DNA of 64,000 nt from VRUE01 sp963770315 (GCA_963770315.1 CAVYPC010000002.1:1922001-1986000); one strand, 5' to 3'. Counted from the first letter of the stretch, positions 50,136-59,917 are shown. Notes: a model not told the origin generated them from the letters alone. Made by a program: numbers and translations.

Positions 50136-51824
50136 GTGCCTACCCATGACGTACTGGTGATCGGCGCCGGGCTCGCCGGGCAGAGGGCCGCCTTGGCCGC
50201 TGCCGAGCAAGGGGTCTCGGTCGGGATCCTGAGCAAGGTCCACCCGGTCCGCTCGCACTCCAACGCCGCCCAGGGCGGGATCAACGCGGCGCTCAACCCC
50301 GGCGACTCCTGGGAGTCGCATGCCTTCGACACGGTCAAGGGCTCCGACTACCTGGGCGACCAGGACGCGATCTCGATCATGTGCCAGGAGGCACCGGAGG
50401 AGATCCTCCACCTCGAGCACCTCGGCGTGACCTTCCACCGCAACGAGGAAGGCAAGCTCGGCACCCGCGCCTTCGGCGGCGCCTCCGCCGCCCGCACCTA
50501 CTACGTCGCCGACATCACCGGCCAGGCGATCATGCACGTCCTCTACGAGCAGCTGATGAAGTACTCCGACTCGGTCGCCCGCTACGAGGAGTGGTTCTGC
50601 ACGGCGCTGGCGATGGACGAGAACGGCGAGTGCTGCGGCGTCGTCACCCGCAACGTCGCCGACGGCTCGATGCAGCTGTTCACGGCGAAGGCGGTGATCC
50701 TCGCCTGCGGCGGCAACGGCCAGGCCTGGAAGCCGACCACCAACGCGCTGATCTGCACCGGCGACGGGATCGCGATGGCCTACAGGGCCGGGGCGAAGCT
50801 GATGGACATGGAGATGATCCAGTACCACCCGACGACGCTCGCGGGCAAGGGCTTCCTGATCACCGAGGGGGCCCGCGGCGAGGGGGCCCACCTGCTCAAC
50901 GCCAAGGGCGAGCGCTTCATGGAGCGCTACGCGCCGAACAAGATGGAACTTGCCTCGCGCGACGTCGTCTCCCGCGCCGAGCAGACCGAGATCAACGAGG
51001 GCCGCGGCTTCCCCGACGGCACCGTTGCGCTCGACATCACCGTGGTGCCGAAGAAGCGGATCCACGAGGCGCTGCGCGAGATCGTCCTCGTCGGCCGCGA
51101 CTTCGCCGGCGTCGACATCACCAAGGAACCGATCCACATCAAGCCCGGCAACCACTACACGATGGGCGGCGTCAAGACCGACGTCGACGGGCGCACCGAC
51201 GTCCCCGGCCTCTACGCCGCCGGCGAGACCGCCTGCGTCTCGGTCCACGGCGGCAACCGGCTCGGCGCCAACTCGCTGCTCGACACGCTGATCTTCGGCC
51301 GCCGCTCCGGCGTCGACGCCGCCGACCGCGCCAAGCGGATCGAGGGCTCGCGACCGACGGCCGGGGTGCTCGAGACCGAGCAGGAGGCGATCGCGGCAAT
51401 CGCGGCACGCGAGAAGGGCTCCGGCCGGCGCGTCTCGGAGATCAAGCTCGAGCTGGGCGAGACGATGGACGCCAAGGTCGCGGTCTTCCGCGACGAGGCG
51501 GGGATCCAGGAAGCCCTGGAGACCGTCCGCCGGCTCAAGGAGGAGGCGCAGTCCGCCTACATCGACGACAAGGGCAGCGTCTTCAACCAGGATGTGCTGG
51601 GGGCGATCGAGCTCGGCTACATGCTCGACAACGCGGAATGCACCTGCCTTGCCGCGCTGGAGCGCAAGGAGAGCCGCGGCGCCCAGTACAGGACCGACTT
51701 CCCCGAGCGCAATGATGATGAGTGGCTCAAACACATCGACCTGCAGCAAGGGGACGACGGGCCGGAAATCTCATACTCAGAGGTGACGATCACCCAGTGG
51801 GAACCCGAAGAGAGGAAGTACTAG
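50136..51824 (+). CDS. sdhA: Succinate dehydrogenase/fumarate reductase flavoprotein subunit
   Basis: A 562-residue FAD protein from GTG 50136 (VPTHDVLVIGAGLAGQRAALAA), with AGGA spaced 8 bases upstream. The FAD loop, the His-flavin region RSHSNAAQGGINAAL and the active-site stretches FGGASAARTYYVADITGQAIMHVLYEQL, HPTTLAGKGFLITEGARGEGAHLLN and KPGNHYTMGGVKTDVDGRTDVPGLYAAGE are present. Catalyses the succinate/fumarate reaction. The neighbouring genes (an FeS subunit and a CCG-domain protein rather than membrane anchors) place it with class E-type succinate:quinone reductases or soluble fumarate reductases. Confidence 0.94.
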   Translation: MPTHDVLVIGAGLAGQRAALAAAEQGVSVGILSKVHPVRSHSNAAQGGINAALNPGDSWESHAFDTVKGSDYLGDQDAISIMCQEAPEEILHLEHLGVTFHRNEEGKLGTRAFGGASAARTYYVADITGQAIMHVLYEQLMKYSDSVARYEEWFCTALAMDENGECCGVVTRNVADGSMQLFTAKAVILACGGNGQAWKPTTNALICTGDGIAMAYRAGAKLMDMEMIQYHPTTLAGKGFLITEGARGEGAHLLNAKGERFMERYAPNKMELASRDVVSRAEQTEINEGRGFPDGTVALDITVVPKKRIHEALREIVLVGRDFAGVDITKEPIHIKPGNHYTMGGVKTDVDGRTDVPGLYAAGETACVSVHGGNRLGANSLLDTLIFGRRSGVDAADRAKRIEGSRPTAGVLETEQEAIAAIAAREKGSGRRVSEIKLELGETMDAKVAVFRDEAGIQEALETVRRLKEEAQSAYIDDKGSVFNQDVLGAIELGYMLDNAECTCLAALERKESRGAQYRTDFPERNDDEWLKHIDLQQGDDGPEISYSEVTITQWEPEERKY

Positions 51825-51828
51825 GACC

Positions 51829-52998
51829 ATGGCCGAGTACACGCTGAAAGTCCGTCGATACCTGCCGGAGGGCGGCGAGGGGGCCTTCTGGGAGGAGTTC
51901 AAAGTCGACCTCGACCCGACGCTCTCGGTGCTCGACGGGATCCTGCAGGCGAAGGACCGCGACGACGGCTCGCTCTCGGTCCGCTGCTCCTGCAAGGCCG
52001 CGATCTGCGGCTCCTGCGGGATGAAGATCAACGGCCAGTCCGGGCTCGGCTGCAAGACCCAGATCGGCGAGGCCCAGGAGCTGGCGGACAAGAAGGCGAG
52101 CGTAGGCAACGGCGCGGCTGAGGGAACGCCCCCGATTGTCATAGAGCCGATGGGCAACATGCCCGTGATCAAGGACCTGATCACCGACATGGAGTCGACC
52201 CACTGGGAGAAGATCCGCCGCGTCACCCCCTGGCTCCTCCCCCACGGCGACCCGCCCGAGCGCGAGTACGTGGTCGAGCCGGAGTCGATGATCGACATCA
52301 CCCAGTCGATGGCCTGCATCCAGTGCGGCGCCTGCGTCTCCTCCTGCCTCTCGATGGAAGCCGACCCCGACTTCATCGGTCCGGCGGCACTGGCCAAGGC
52401 CTACCGCTTCGTCGGCGACCCACGCGACGCTGAGACCAAGGAGCGCCTCCACGACCTCGCCGAGGACCCACACGGGATCTACGACTGCACCCACTGCTTC
52501 AGCTGCATCGACGCCTGCCCCAAGGGGGTGGCGCCGATGGACCAGATCATGCGCCTGCGCCGCAAAGCCAGCGAGGAGGGGATCGAGGACCCCAATAGTG
52601 GCCACCACCACGAGCTCGCCTTCGTCAAGATCATCGAGAAGAAGGGGACGCTGGACGAGGTCGCCCTACCGCGGGAGTCCTTCACCTTCGGCATCAAAGG
52701 CAAGCTGAAACCCAGCAAACGGGCGATCAAGGAAATCATCGGCGCGCTGCCGACGATCTTCCGCACGATCAAGACGGGCAAGGTGCGCACCAAGTGGGTC
52801 GCGCCGCACCACAAGCTCCCGGGCAACGCCCAGGACGAGGTCAAGGCGATCTACAAGCACGCCGAGGCCCACCGCGAGGAATTCAACATCTACATCAAAG
52901 GCGAGGACGACGTCGAACCCGAGCCCGACGAGCCGACCGCCGGGATCATGGCGGACGAGGCGAAAGCCGCGGCGGATACCAAAGGAGAGTCCCGATGA
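51829..52998 (+). CDS. sdhB: Succinate dehydrogenase/fumarate reductase iron-sulfur subunit
   Basis: A 389-residue iron-sulfur protein. The N-terminal [2Fe-2S] motif is CSCKAAICGSCGMKINGQ with a later LGC. The C-terminal domain has CIQCGACVSSC and CTHCFSCIDACPKG, two ferredoxin-like cluster motifs, with LSMEADPDFIGPAALAKAYRF typical of SdhB. It is about 140 residues longer than ordinary SdhB. The extra C-terminal region (KLKPSKRAIKEIIGALPTIFRTIKTGKVRTKWV and an acidic tail) may replace anchor contacts. ATGA overlap couples it to the next gene; only 4 bases separate it from sdhA. Confidence 0.93.
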   Translation: MAEYTLKVRRYLPEGGEGAFWEEFKVDLDPTLSVLDGILQAKDRDDGSLSVRCSCKAAICGSCGMKINGQSGLGCKTQIGEAQELADKKASVGNGAAEGTPPIVIEPMGNMPVIKDLITDMESTHWEKIRRVTPWLLPHGDPPEREYVVEPESMIDITQSMACIQCGACVSSCLSMEADPDFIGPAALAKAYRFVGDPRDAETKERLHDLAEDPHGIYDCTHCFSCIDACPKGVAPMDQIMRLRRKASEEGIEDPNSGHHHELAFVKIIEKKGTLDEVALPRESFTFGIKGKLKPSKRAIKEIIGALPTIFRTIKTGKVRTKWVAPHHKLPGNAQDEVKAIYKHAEAHREEFNIYIKGEDDVEPEPDEPTAGIMADEAKAAADTKGESR

Positions 52999-53906
52999 GC
53001 GACGGTCAGATCAAGGTCGCCTACTGGCCCGGCTGCGTCTCCCGCGGCTTCACCCCCGAGCTGCACGGCTCGATGGCCTTCACCGCCGAGAAGCTGGGGA
53101 TCGAGCTGGTCGAACTGGATCGCGCCAACTGCTGCGGTGCCGGCGTGATCGCCGAGCACAACCAGGAGCTCGCCGACACGCTCAACGCCCGCACCTTCGC
53201 CCTCGCCCAGCAGACCGGGCTGGCGATGATGAACATCTGCTCGACCTGCCAGGGCGCGCAATCGGAGTGCCAGCAGCGGCTCGACGCCGATTCTTCATAC
53301 CGCGCCCACATCAACGAGGTGCTGAGCGGCCAGGGCCTCGCCTACGAGAAGGGCAAGGACGGCTTCACCAACAAAAACTTCCTCTGGCTGCTGGTCGAGG
53401 ACTACGGCCTCGACCGCCTGGCGGAGAAGGTCGTGCGGCCGCTCTCCGGCCTGCGCGTCGGCCCCTTCTACGGCTGCTACGTCGTCCGCCCCAAGGAGCG
53501 GCTCGGCTACGACGAGCACCCCGACCGGGACATCTACCTGGAGAAGGTGATCGAGGCGCTCGGCGGCGAAGTGGTCGAGTACGACGGAGCGCGCAAATGC
53601 TGCGGCTTCCCGGTGATCACGATGAACAAAGAAACCTCGCTGCGCCAGGCCGGGACCCACGTCGGCGACGCGATCGACGCCGGCGCCGACTGCCTGGTCA
53701 CTCCATGCCCCCTCTGCCACCTCAACCTCGACATGCAGCAGCCGGACGCGGCCAAGGTCGTCAACCGCGACCTCGGGCTCGCGGTGCTGCATCTGCCGCA
53801 GCTCGTCGGCCTCGCCCTCGGCGCCGAGCCGAATCAGCTCGGCATGAGCAAGCACATCGCCTCGACCGGCTGGGTCGAGGAGCGGCTGTCCTCGGTTCCC
53901 GCCTGA
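52995..53906 (+). CDS. CCG-domain (HdrB/SdhE-like) subunit
   Basis: A 303-residue protein with two cysteine-rich CCG domains: WPGCVSRG, ANCCGAG and CSTCQG in the first; GCYVVRP, RKCCGFP and CPLCHLN in the second. HdrB-like proteins carry unusual [4Fe-4S] clusters. In class E succinate:quinone reductases this polypeptide takes the place of a haem-bearing membrane anchor. Its ATG overlaps the sdhB stop. The role in electron transfer to quinone or another carrier is by analogy only. Confidence 0.9.
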   Translation: MSDGQIKVAYWPGCVSRGFTPELHGSMAFTAEKLGIELVELDRANCCGAGVIAEHNQELADTLNARTFALAQQTGLAMMNICSTCQGAQSECQQRLDADSSYRAHINEVLSGQGLAYEKGKDGFTNKNFLWLLVEDYGLDRLAEKVVRPLSGLRVGPFYGCYVVRPKERLGYDEHPDRDIYLEKVIEALGGEVVEYDGARKCCGFPVITMNKETSLRQAGTHVGDAIDAGADCLVTPCPLCHLNLDMQQPDAAKVVNRDLGLAVLHLPQLVGLALGAEPNQLGMSKHIASTGWVEERLSSVPA

Positions 53907-53909
53907 GCC

Positions 53910-55031
53910 TCAGCCGCCCGGCGACAAGGCGCCGCGCAGCCACTCGGCCAGGAGGGGGTCGACGAAGACCCAGCGTCCTCGCCCGACTGCCTTCAGGTGC
54001 CCGTTTGCTTCAAGCGAGTGGATCGCTCGCTGCGCCTGCGACTTGCTGAGCCCCAGCCCGTCCAGCGTCGCCCGCGCATAGATACTCGGCCGGCTTCCCG
54101 CAATGGAGGCCAGAATCGCCCTCTCGGCGGGACGCAAGGCTCGCAGGGCGGCCTCGAACGGCTCCTCGAGCTCCGCGAAGGTCTCCTCGATCGCCCGGTC
54201 GACGGCGGACAACGGCTCGTCGGTAAGAGCGAAGGCACGCCAGAGGTGATGGGCGACGAGCATCGCCCGCTGGGGGTGGCCGGCAACCAGTCTCAGGTAG
54301 GTATCGAGGATCGGCTCGACCTCGACCCCAACACGCTCGAAACGCGCGCTGACGTATGCCGCCAGGGCATCCTCTGGCAGCGGATGCAGCTCGACGGGCT
54401 GGGCCTGGCCATACAACGGACGCTCGCGATCGGTGAACAGCTCGCGCAGCAGCGACGACTGGGACCCGGCGAAGACGTAGCTGGCAGCCTCTCCGTGATG
54501 CTGGATGCGGCTGCGCACCAACCCGTCGAGCCCGTCGCGAAGCGCGAGCAGATCCTGGAACTCGTCGAAGAGCACCAGGGTCGGCGTTCCCGTCCGGTGG
54601 AAGATACGAGTGGGCAGATCGAGCAGCTCGATCAGCTCAGCCTCCGCCGAGCCGTCGCGCGAACCGGTCGACGCCGCGAGCGGCCTGGCGCTGACGCCGA
54701 TGCGAAGAGCCCGCAGAGCCTCCCCCGCCACCCGCCTCGCCGGTCCCTGAAGACCACGGTAGGCAGCGGCGACCCGAGCCACCGCATCGGCCAGCGAGTA
54801 GACGGTCGAGAAATCGACGTAGGCCGCGGTCATCCCCTGCTTCTCCGCCTCCAAACCCAGCCTTCCCAGCAGCGTCGTCTTGCCATAGCGCCGCGGCGCC
54901 TCGAGGCGTGCCGCCTGACCCACCTGAGCGAGCTCCAGCATGCGTGCCAGCTCCGGCTCTCGATCGATTATCTGCTCCGGGGAGACCGGGCGGGAGTAGA
55001 CGAAGGGATTGGCGCCGAGGCTGATGGGCAC
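53910..55031 (-). CDS. AAA-type ATPase with C-terminal winged helix (archaeal ATPase-like)
   Basis: A 373-residue P-loop ATPase. REPELARMLELAQVGQAARL leads to a Walker A, APRRYGKTTLLGRLG; Walker B is PTLVLFDEFQDLL; sensor SYVFAGSQSSLLRELF; arginine region GHPQRAMLVAHHLW. The C-terminus is a winged helix (RATLDGLGLSKSQAQRAIHSLEANGHLKAVGRGRWVFVDP). This fits the archaeal-type AAA ATPases of unknown role (RYGKTTL motif), sometimes linked to defence or DNA transactions. Its promoter side (55032-55079) is AT-rich. Converges on the sdh operon, 3 bases apart. Confidence 0.85.
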   Translation of the reverse strand: MPISLGANPFVYSRPVSPEQIIDREPELARMLELAQVGQAARLEAPRRYGKTTLLGRLGLEAEKQGMTAAYVDFSTVYSLADAVARVAAAYRGLQGPARRVAGEALRALRIGVSARPLAASTGSRDGSAEAELIELLDLPTRIFHRTGTPTLVLFDEFQDLLALRDGLDGLVRSRIQHHGEAASYVFAGSQSSLLRELFTDRERPLYGQAQPVELHPLPEDALAAYVSARFERVGVEVEPILDTYLRLVAGHPQRAMLVAHHLWRAFALTDEPLSAVDRAIEETFAELEEPFEAALRALRPAERAILASIAGSRPSIYARATLDGLGLSKSQAQRAIHSLEANGHLKAVGRGRWVFVDPLLAEWLRGALSPGG

Positions 55032-55079
55032 GGCCGGTAGTATACAGATTCCGATACTTTAAGTATCTCTAAACAGCTA

Positions 55080-56276
55080 CTAATCGCCCTCGAGCCCCAC
55101 GCGTCGCGCCATCCAGCTGGCGCCGACGGTGTCGGTGAGGCCGTGGGCGACGATCGAGCAGACGATCGCGATCGCGGCCACGTCGAAGATCAGCTCGCCG
55201 TTGCCGACCTGCGACTTGAGCACGAAGAGGGCGAAGAGCATCGAGGCGACGCCCTTCGGCCCAAACCAGGCCATGAACAGCTTCTGCGGTCGCGGCAGGC
55301 CGGTGCGCAGGAAGGAGAGCATCACCGCGACCGGGCGGGCGACGAGCAGGGCGAAGACGACGAAGACGATCAGCGGCGGGATGTCGTGGTGGAAGCCGGT
55401 GGCGACGATCAGGGCGCCGAAGACGAAGAAGGTCAGGACCTGGAGGATCGCGCTGGAGTTCTCGGCGAACTCGACGAAGCCCTGAGGGACATCGCGCTCG
55501 GTCGCCCCCATTGCGATCCCGCAGACGAAGGCGGCGATCAGCCCGTTGCCGAAGGTGACGTCGGCGAGGCCGAAGGCGACGAGGGCGAAGCCGACCGCGT
55601 AGATCCCCTCGTAGCGGGCCGTGATGCCTCCGCCGGGGAGCCGGTGGTGAAGGCGACCGCCGAGCGTCCCCAGGCCGAGGCCGATCGCGGCGCCGACGAG
55701 CGCCTCGCCGACCAGCTTCGCCGCTTCGGTGCCGGCGTCGCCACCGGGCGAGGCGAGGACGAGGAAGAAGAGGACGAAGGGAAGCGCCAGACCGTCGTTG
55801 AGCCCGGACTCGAGGTTGAGCGTGTGGCGAACCGCGCTCGGCACCAGCCTCGAGGTGACGACCGCCGAAGTGACCACCGGGTCGGTCGGCGAGAGCACCG
55901 CCGCAAGCAGGAACGCCTCGGCCCAGCTGAGGTCGGGGAAGAGCGCCTTCGCGGCGAGGGCGAGCAGCGCCATCGTGATCGGCATCGCGATCACGAGCGC
56001 CCGTGCAACCGGGCTCCAGTGGCGGCGCAGCAGCTCTCGCTCGACGAACATCCCGTCGGAGAACAGGGTGAGGATCAGCGCCAGCTCGATCAGCTCGACG
56101 ATCGACTGGTCGGTGGCCTCGACGCTGACCACGTCGGTCGCCGCGAGCGCGATGCCGAGGGCGACCGAGAGCACCGATGCCGAGAGCACCGTCCCCCGGA
56201 TCAGGCCGGAGAGCGCCGCGACGACCGCCAGCAGCCCGCCGAAGAGCAGCACCGCTTCGCCGAAGCCGATGTCCAT
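55080..56276 (-). CDS. Sodium/proton antiporter, CPA1 family
   Basis: A 398-residue cation:proton antiporter (starts MDIGFGEAVLLFGGLLAVV). About twelve hydrophobic helices are visible, with the hallmark unwound-helix motif LLAAVLSPTDPVVTSAVV (Asp as ion ligand), LNLESGLNDGLALPFVLFFL with the Asn-Asp motif, and GPKGVASMLFALFVLKS near the C-terminus. Exchanges Na+ or K+ for H+. Lies 5 bases behind asd, so it may be co-transcribed with lysC-asd, an unusual pairing. Confidence 0.9.
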   Translation of the reverse strand: MDIGFGEAVLLFGGLLAVVAALSGLIRGTVLSASVLSVALGIALAATDVVSVEATDQSIVELIELALILTLFSDGMFVERELLRRHWSPVARALVIAMPITMALLALAAKALFPDLSWAEAFLLAAVLSPTDPVVTSAVVTSRLVPSAVRHTLNLESGLNDGLALPFVLFFLVLASPGGDAGTEAAKLVGEALVGAAIGLGLGTLGGRLHHRLPGGGITARYEGIYAVGFALVAFGLADVTFGNGLIAAFVCGIAMGATERDVPQGFVEFAENSSAILQVLTFFVFGALIVATGFHHDIPPLIVFVVFALLVARPVAVMLSFLRTGLPRPQKLFMAWFGPKGVASMLFALFVLKSQVGNGELIFDVAAIAIVCSIVAHGLTDTVGASWMARRVGLEGD

Positions 56277-56281
56277 GTGCC

Positions 56282-57313
56282 TCAGCCTATGAGGCCGCGC
56301 TCTACCAGCAGCTCGGCTACCTGGACCGCGTTGGTGGCGGCGCCCTTGCGCAGGTTGTCGCCGGCCACCCAGAGGTTGAGGGTCCGCTCGTGGCCTGGGT
56401 CGCGGCGGATGCGACCGACCAGAACCTCGTCGCGGCCGGCGGCGTCGATCGCCAGCGGGTAGCGGCCGGAGCCCGGGTCGTCGACGATGGCGACGCCGGC
56501 GGCGTCGGCGAGCAGCGCTCGGCAGTCCTCGGGCGAGAGATCCTCGCGAGTCTGCACGTTGATCGACTCCGAGTGGCCGGTGAAGACCGGCACGCGCGCG
56601 CAGGTGGCCGAGATCCCCACCTCCTCGCCGAGGCCGAGGATCTTGCGCGTCTCCGCCATCACCTTGCGCTCCTCGGTGGTGTAGTCGTCGCCGTCGGCGA
56701 AGACCTCGACCTGGGGCAGGACGTTGAAGGCGATCCGGTGCGGATAGACCGACGCGGGCGGGTGCTCGTCGCCCTCCAGCACCGACCTCGATTGCCGGCG
56801 CAGCTCTTCGATCGCCTTCTGGCCGGTACCCGAGACCGCCTGGTAGCTGGAGACGACGAGCCGCTCGAGCCCGGCGGCGCGGTGGATCGGCCCCAGCGCC
56901 ATCATCGCGACCATCGTCGTGCAGTTGGGGTTGGCGACGATCCCCTCGTGGGCGTCGGCGGCCTCGGGGTTGATCCCGGCAACGACCAGGGGAACGTTCT
57001 CGCGCATGCGCCAGTAGCTGGTGTTGTCGACGACCACGGCGCCGGCCGCGACCAGCTTCGGCGCCCATTCGGCGCTCACCGAGCCTCCCGCCGAGGAGAG
57101 GACCAGGTCGAGATCCCCGATCGTGTCCGGGGAGAGGACACGCACCTCGAGCTCCTCCTCCCCCCACTCGATCGTGCGCCCGGCCGAGCGTTCGGAGGCG
57201 AACGGGATCACCTCGGAGGCGGGAAATCCACGCTCGGCGAGCACCTCGAGGATGGTCGAGCCGACCGCCCCGGTCGCGCCCAGAACCCCGACCCTGTACC
57301 TGTCGCCCGTCAT
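56282..57313 (-). CDS. asd: Aspartate-semialdehyde dehydrogenase
   Basis: A 343-residue enzyme that reduces aspartyl phosphate to the semialdehyde in lysine, threonine and methionine synthesis. The nucleotide loop is VGVLGATGAVGSTILEVLAERG; the catalytic Cys is in GIVANPNCTTMVAMMALGPIH; the substrate Arg region is in CARVPVFTGHSESINVQT. Standard length. Follows lysC by 19 bases in the same direction, as expected for the aspartate pathway. Confidence 0.95.
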   Translation of the reverse strand: MTGDRYRVGVLGATGAVGSTILEVLAERGFPASEVIPFASERSAGRTIEWGEEELEVRVLSPDTIGDLDLVLSSAGGSVSAEWAPKLVAAGAVVVDNTSYWRMRENVPLVVAGINPEAADAHEGIVANPNCTTMVAMMALGPIHRAAGLERLVVSSYQAVSGTGQKAIEELRRQSRSVLEGDEHPPASVYPHRIAFNVLPQVEVFADGDDYTTEERKVMAETRKILGLGEEVGISATCARVPVFTGHSESINVQTREDLSPEDCRALLADAAGVAIVDDPGSGRYPLAIDAAGRDEVLVGRIRRDPGHERTLNLWVAGDNLRKGAATNAVQVAELLVERGLIG

Positions 57314-57332
57314 CGGTCGAGTATGACGGCGC

Positions 57333-58631
57333 TCAGTTGCTTACCGTGGGCCGGTGCTCGGCGCCCATCGGGTCCTCGCGGCGGACCGCGTCGGCACCCA
57401 GCTCGAACGCCTCGTGCAGCGCCCGCACCGCGTCGGGAACCCGGTCGGCCGAGATGACGCACGAAATCTTGATCGGCGAGGTGGAGATCATCTCGATGTT
57501 GATCCCCTTCCCGCCAAGCACCTCGAAGACCTTGGCGGCGACGCCGGGGTGCGAGCGCATGCCAGCGCCGACGATCGAGACCTTGCCGATCCGCTCTTCG
57601 GCGCGGAGGCCTTGGCTCAGCTCAAGCGCCGACACGGTGTCGGTGGCGCCGGTCAGGTCGGCGCGGTCGACGGTGAAGGAGAGGTCCGCCAGGGCGTCGT
57701 CGCCGACGGGCTCGTTCTGGATGATCACGTCGACGTTGATGCCGGCCTCGGCCAGCGCGGTGAAGATCCTGCCGGCGACGCCGGGTTCGTCGCGGACGCC
57801 GGTCAGCGTCACGCGGGCCTCCCCGTCGGAGTGGGTCACTGCGGTTACGAAAGGTTGCTCCACGCTCTCCTGCTCGCTCTCCTCTTCGCTGACCACGAGG
57901 GTACCGGGGCCGTCCTCGAAGCTGCTGCGGCAGTGGATGCGCACGCCGTTGTTGCGCGCGTACTCGACCGAGCGCAGCTGCAGCACCTTTGCCCCGGAGG
58001 CCGACATCTCGAGCATCTCCTCGTAGGAGGCGACCGCCAGCTTGCGCGCGTCCGGGACGATCCGCGGGTCGGCGCTGAAGACGCCGGCGACGTCGGTGTA
58101 AATCTCGCAGACGCTGGCGTCGAGCGCCGCGGCCAGGGCGACGGCGGTGGTGTCGGAGCCGCCCCGTCCCAGGGTGGTCACGTCCTGGCTGTCGGTCGAG
58201 ACTCCCTGGAAGCCGGCGACGAGGACGATCCGGTCCTCCTCCAGCGTCTCGCGGATGCGGTCGGCGCGGACGTCGATGATCTTCGCCCGGGTATGGGAGG
58301 AGTCGGTCACGATCCCCGCCTGCGATCCGGTCAGCGAGATCGCGTTGTGGCCCATGTCGTGGATCGCCATCGCGCAGAGTGCACAGGAGATCCGCTCGCC
58401 GGTGGAGAGCAGCATGTCCATCTCGCGCCCTACCGGCCGCTCCGAAATCTCCAGCGCCTGGGCGACCAGCTCGTCGGTCGTCTTGCCGCGGGCCGAGAGC
58501 ACAGCGACGACGCGACTGCCGGCCTCGCGGGCGGCGACGATCCGCCGCGCCGCACGCTTGATCTCCTCGGCCCCGGCCACCGAGGTGCCACCGAACTTCA
58601 TCACGACTATGTCTGAGCTCGACCGGTTCAT
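57333..58631 (-). CDS. lysC: Aspartate kinase
   Basis: A 432-residue aspartokinase from ATG 58631 (MNRSSSDIVVMKFGGTSVAG); a longer reading to 58667 is possible. Kinase features: VVMKFGGTSVAG, LLSTGERISCALCAMAI, VAGFQGVSTDSQDVTTLGRGGSDTTAVALAAAL and DVAGVFSADPRIV. Two ACT domains at the C-terminus (VTLTGVRDEPGVAGRIFTAL, VSIVGAGMRSHPGVAAKVFEVLGGKGINIEMISTSPIKISCVI) bind lysine or threonine for feedback control. Phosphorylates aspartate as first step of the pathway. Confidence 0.96.
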   Translation of the reverse strand: MNRSSSDIVVMKFGGTSVAGAEEIKRAARRIVAAREAGSRVVAVLSARGKTTDELVAQALEISERPVGREMDMLLSTGERISCALCAMAIHDMGHNAISLTGSQAGIVTDSSHTRAKIIDVRADRIRETLEEDRIVLVAGFQGVSTDSQDVTTLGRGGSDTTAVALAAALDASVCEIYTDVAGVFSADPRIVPDARKLAVASYEEMLEMSASGAKVLQLRSVEYARNNGVRIHCRSSFEDGPGTLVVSEEESEQESVEQPFVTAVTHSDGEARVTLTGVRDEPGVAGRIFTALAEAGINVDVIIQNEPVGDDALADLSFTVDRADLTGATDTVSALELSQGLRAEERIGKVSIVGAGMRSHPGVAAKVFEVLGGKGINIEMISTSPIKISCVISADRVPDAVRALHEAFELGADAVRREDPMGAEHRPTVSN

Positions 58632-58726
58632 TGAGAGCGTCTGAGGATAGTCCCGGCCGCACGCCAACGATGGGACGAAGCTGCCGGGCTAAAGAGTGAC
58701 CGCCGGGAAACCGATGCGTTTTTCCT

Positions 58727-59833
58727 GTGGAGCCAAGCGGCATCGACATCACCATCCTGGGGCCGCCCGGGGCCTCGGAACGAGACGAAAGGCTGGTGGT
58801 CGCAAGTCGCCTCTCGACCAAGCTCGCGACGGCCCACAGTGTCGAGGACGTCGCCTCGATCGCGGTACGCGAGCTGCACGGCTCCTTCGCCTACTACCTT
58901 GCGGTGATCCAGCGCCTCGATCCGGATGGATCGCTGCGCGTCGTCGCCGGCGCCGGCCCGCTGGCCGAACAGGTGGATGACTTCCTCGCCCACGTGCAGC
59001 CGGTCGAGGTCGGTGTCAACGGCCGCGTGGCGCGGAGCGGCCGGCCGGCGATGGTCAACGACACCCGGCTCGACTCCGACTACCTGCACCGCAACCCGCG
59101 TACCGACCCCGGCTCGGAGCTCTCGCTGCCGATCAGCGTCGCCGGCTCGGTCTGGGGCGTGATGAACCTCGAGCAGGTCGAGCGCGATGCCTTCGCCGAC
59201 GAGGACCTCCTGCTCGCCCACATCGTCGCCGGGCAGGTCGGCTCGGCGATCTACCGCTGCCAGCTCGTCGACGAGCTCGAGGGCGCCTTCCTCACCACCC
59301 TCGGCGTGATCGCCGACGCAGTCGAGCTGCAGGATCCCTACACCGCCGACCACGCCAACGAGGTAGCGGAGCTGGCGGTCCGGGTCGGCGAACGGCTGGG
59401 CGTCGCCGGGGCCGAGCTGGACCGGCTCCGCTACGGCGCGCTGCTGCACGACGTCGGCAAGATCGGCGTCCCCGGCGAGCTGCTGCGCAAGCCCGGCCCG
59501 CTCAGCCCCAACGAGCGCCGCAGGATGGACACCCATACCGCGATCGGCGCCCGCATGCTGGAGCGGATTCCCTTCCTCGCCCCGGTCGCTCCCCTCGTCC
59601 GCTCCGCCCACGAGCGCTACGACGGCGGCGGCTACCCGGACGGCCTGGCCGGCGAGGAGATCCCTCGCGGCGCGATGATCATCGCCACCTGCGACGCCTT
59701 TCACGCGATGACCTCCGACCGCCCGTACCGCAAGAGGATGGGACACGGGGCGGCGATCGTCGAGCTGCGGGCCGGGGCCGGCACCCAGTTCGACCCCGAG
59801 GTCGTGACTGCTCTGCTCGCCGAGTTGGGCTGA
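58727..59833 (+). CDS. GAF plus HD-GYP domain phosphodiesterase
   Basis: A 368-residue signalling protein from GTG 58727. An N-terminal GAF domain (about 25-178: VEDVASIAVRELHGSFAYYLAVIQRL, ELSLPISVAGSVWGVMNLEQ) is followed by an HD-GYP domain: His209, HD pair 241-242 in ALLHDVGKIGVP, and AHERYDGGGYPDGLAGEEIP with GYP at 302-304. It should hydrolyse cyclic di-GMP under control of the GAF sensor. Divergent from lysC. Not in an obvious operon. Confidence 0.93.
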   Translation: MEPSGIDITILGPPGASERDERLVVASRLSTKLATAHSVEDVASIAVRELHGSFAYYLAVIQRLDPDGSLRVVAGAGPLAEQVDDFLAHVQPVEVGVNGRVARSGRPAMVNDTRLDSDYLHRNPRTDPGSELSLPISVAGSVWGVMNLEQVERDAFADEDLLLAHIVAGQVGSAIYRCQLVDELEGAFLTTLGVIADAVELQDPYTADHANEVAELAVRVGERLGVAGAELDRLRYGALLHDVGKIGVPGELLRKPGPLSPNERRRMDTHTAIGARMLERIPFLAPVAPLVRSAHERYDGGGYPDGLAGEEIPRGAMIIATCDAFHAMTSDRPYRKRMGHGAAIVELRAGAGTQFDPEVVTALLAELG

Positions 59834-59917
59834 GCATCGTCGTTTGTTATCCAAATCTTTTCAACTTCGAAACAGAGAATTCACCGCTTCAGGGGAATCT
59901 TTGGCGAAGCTGCCCCC

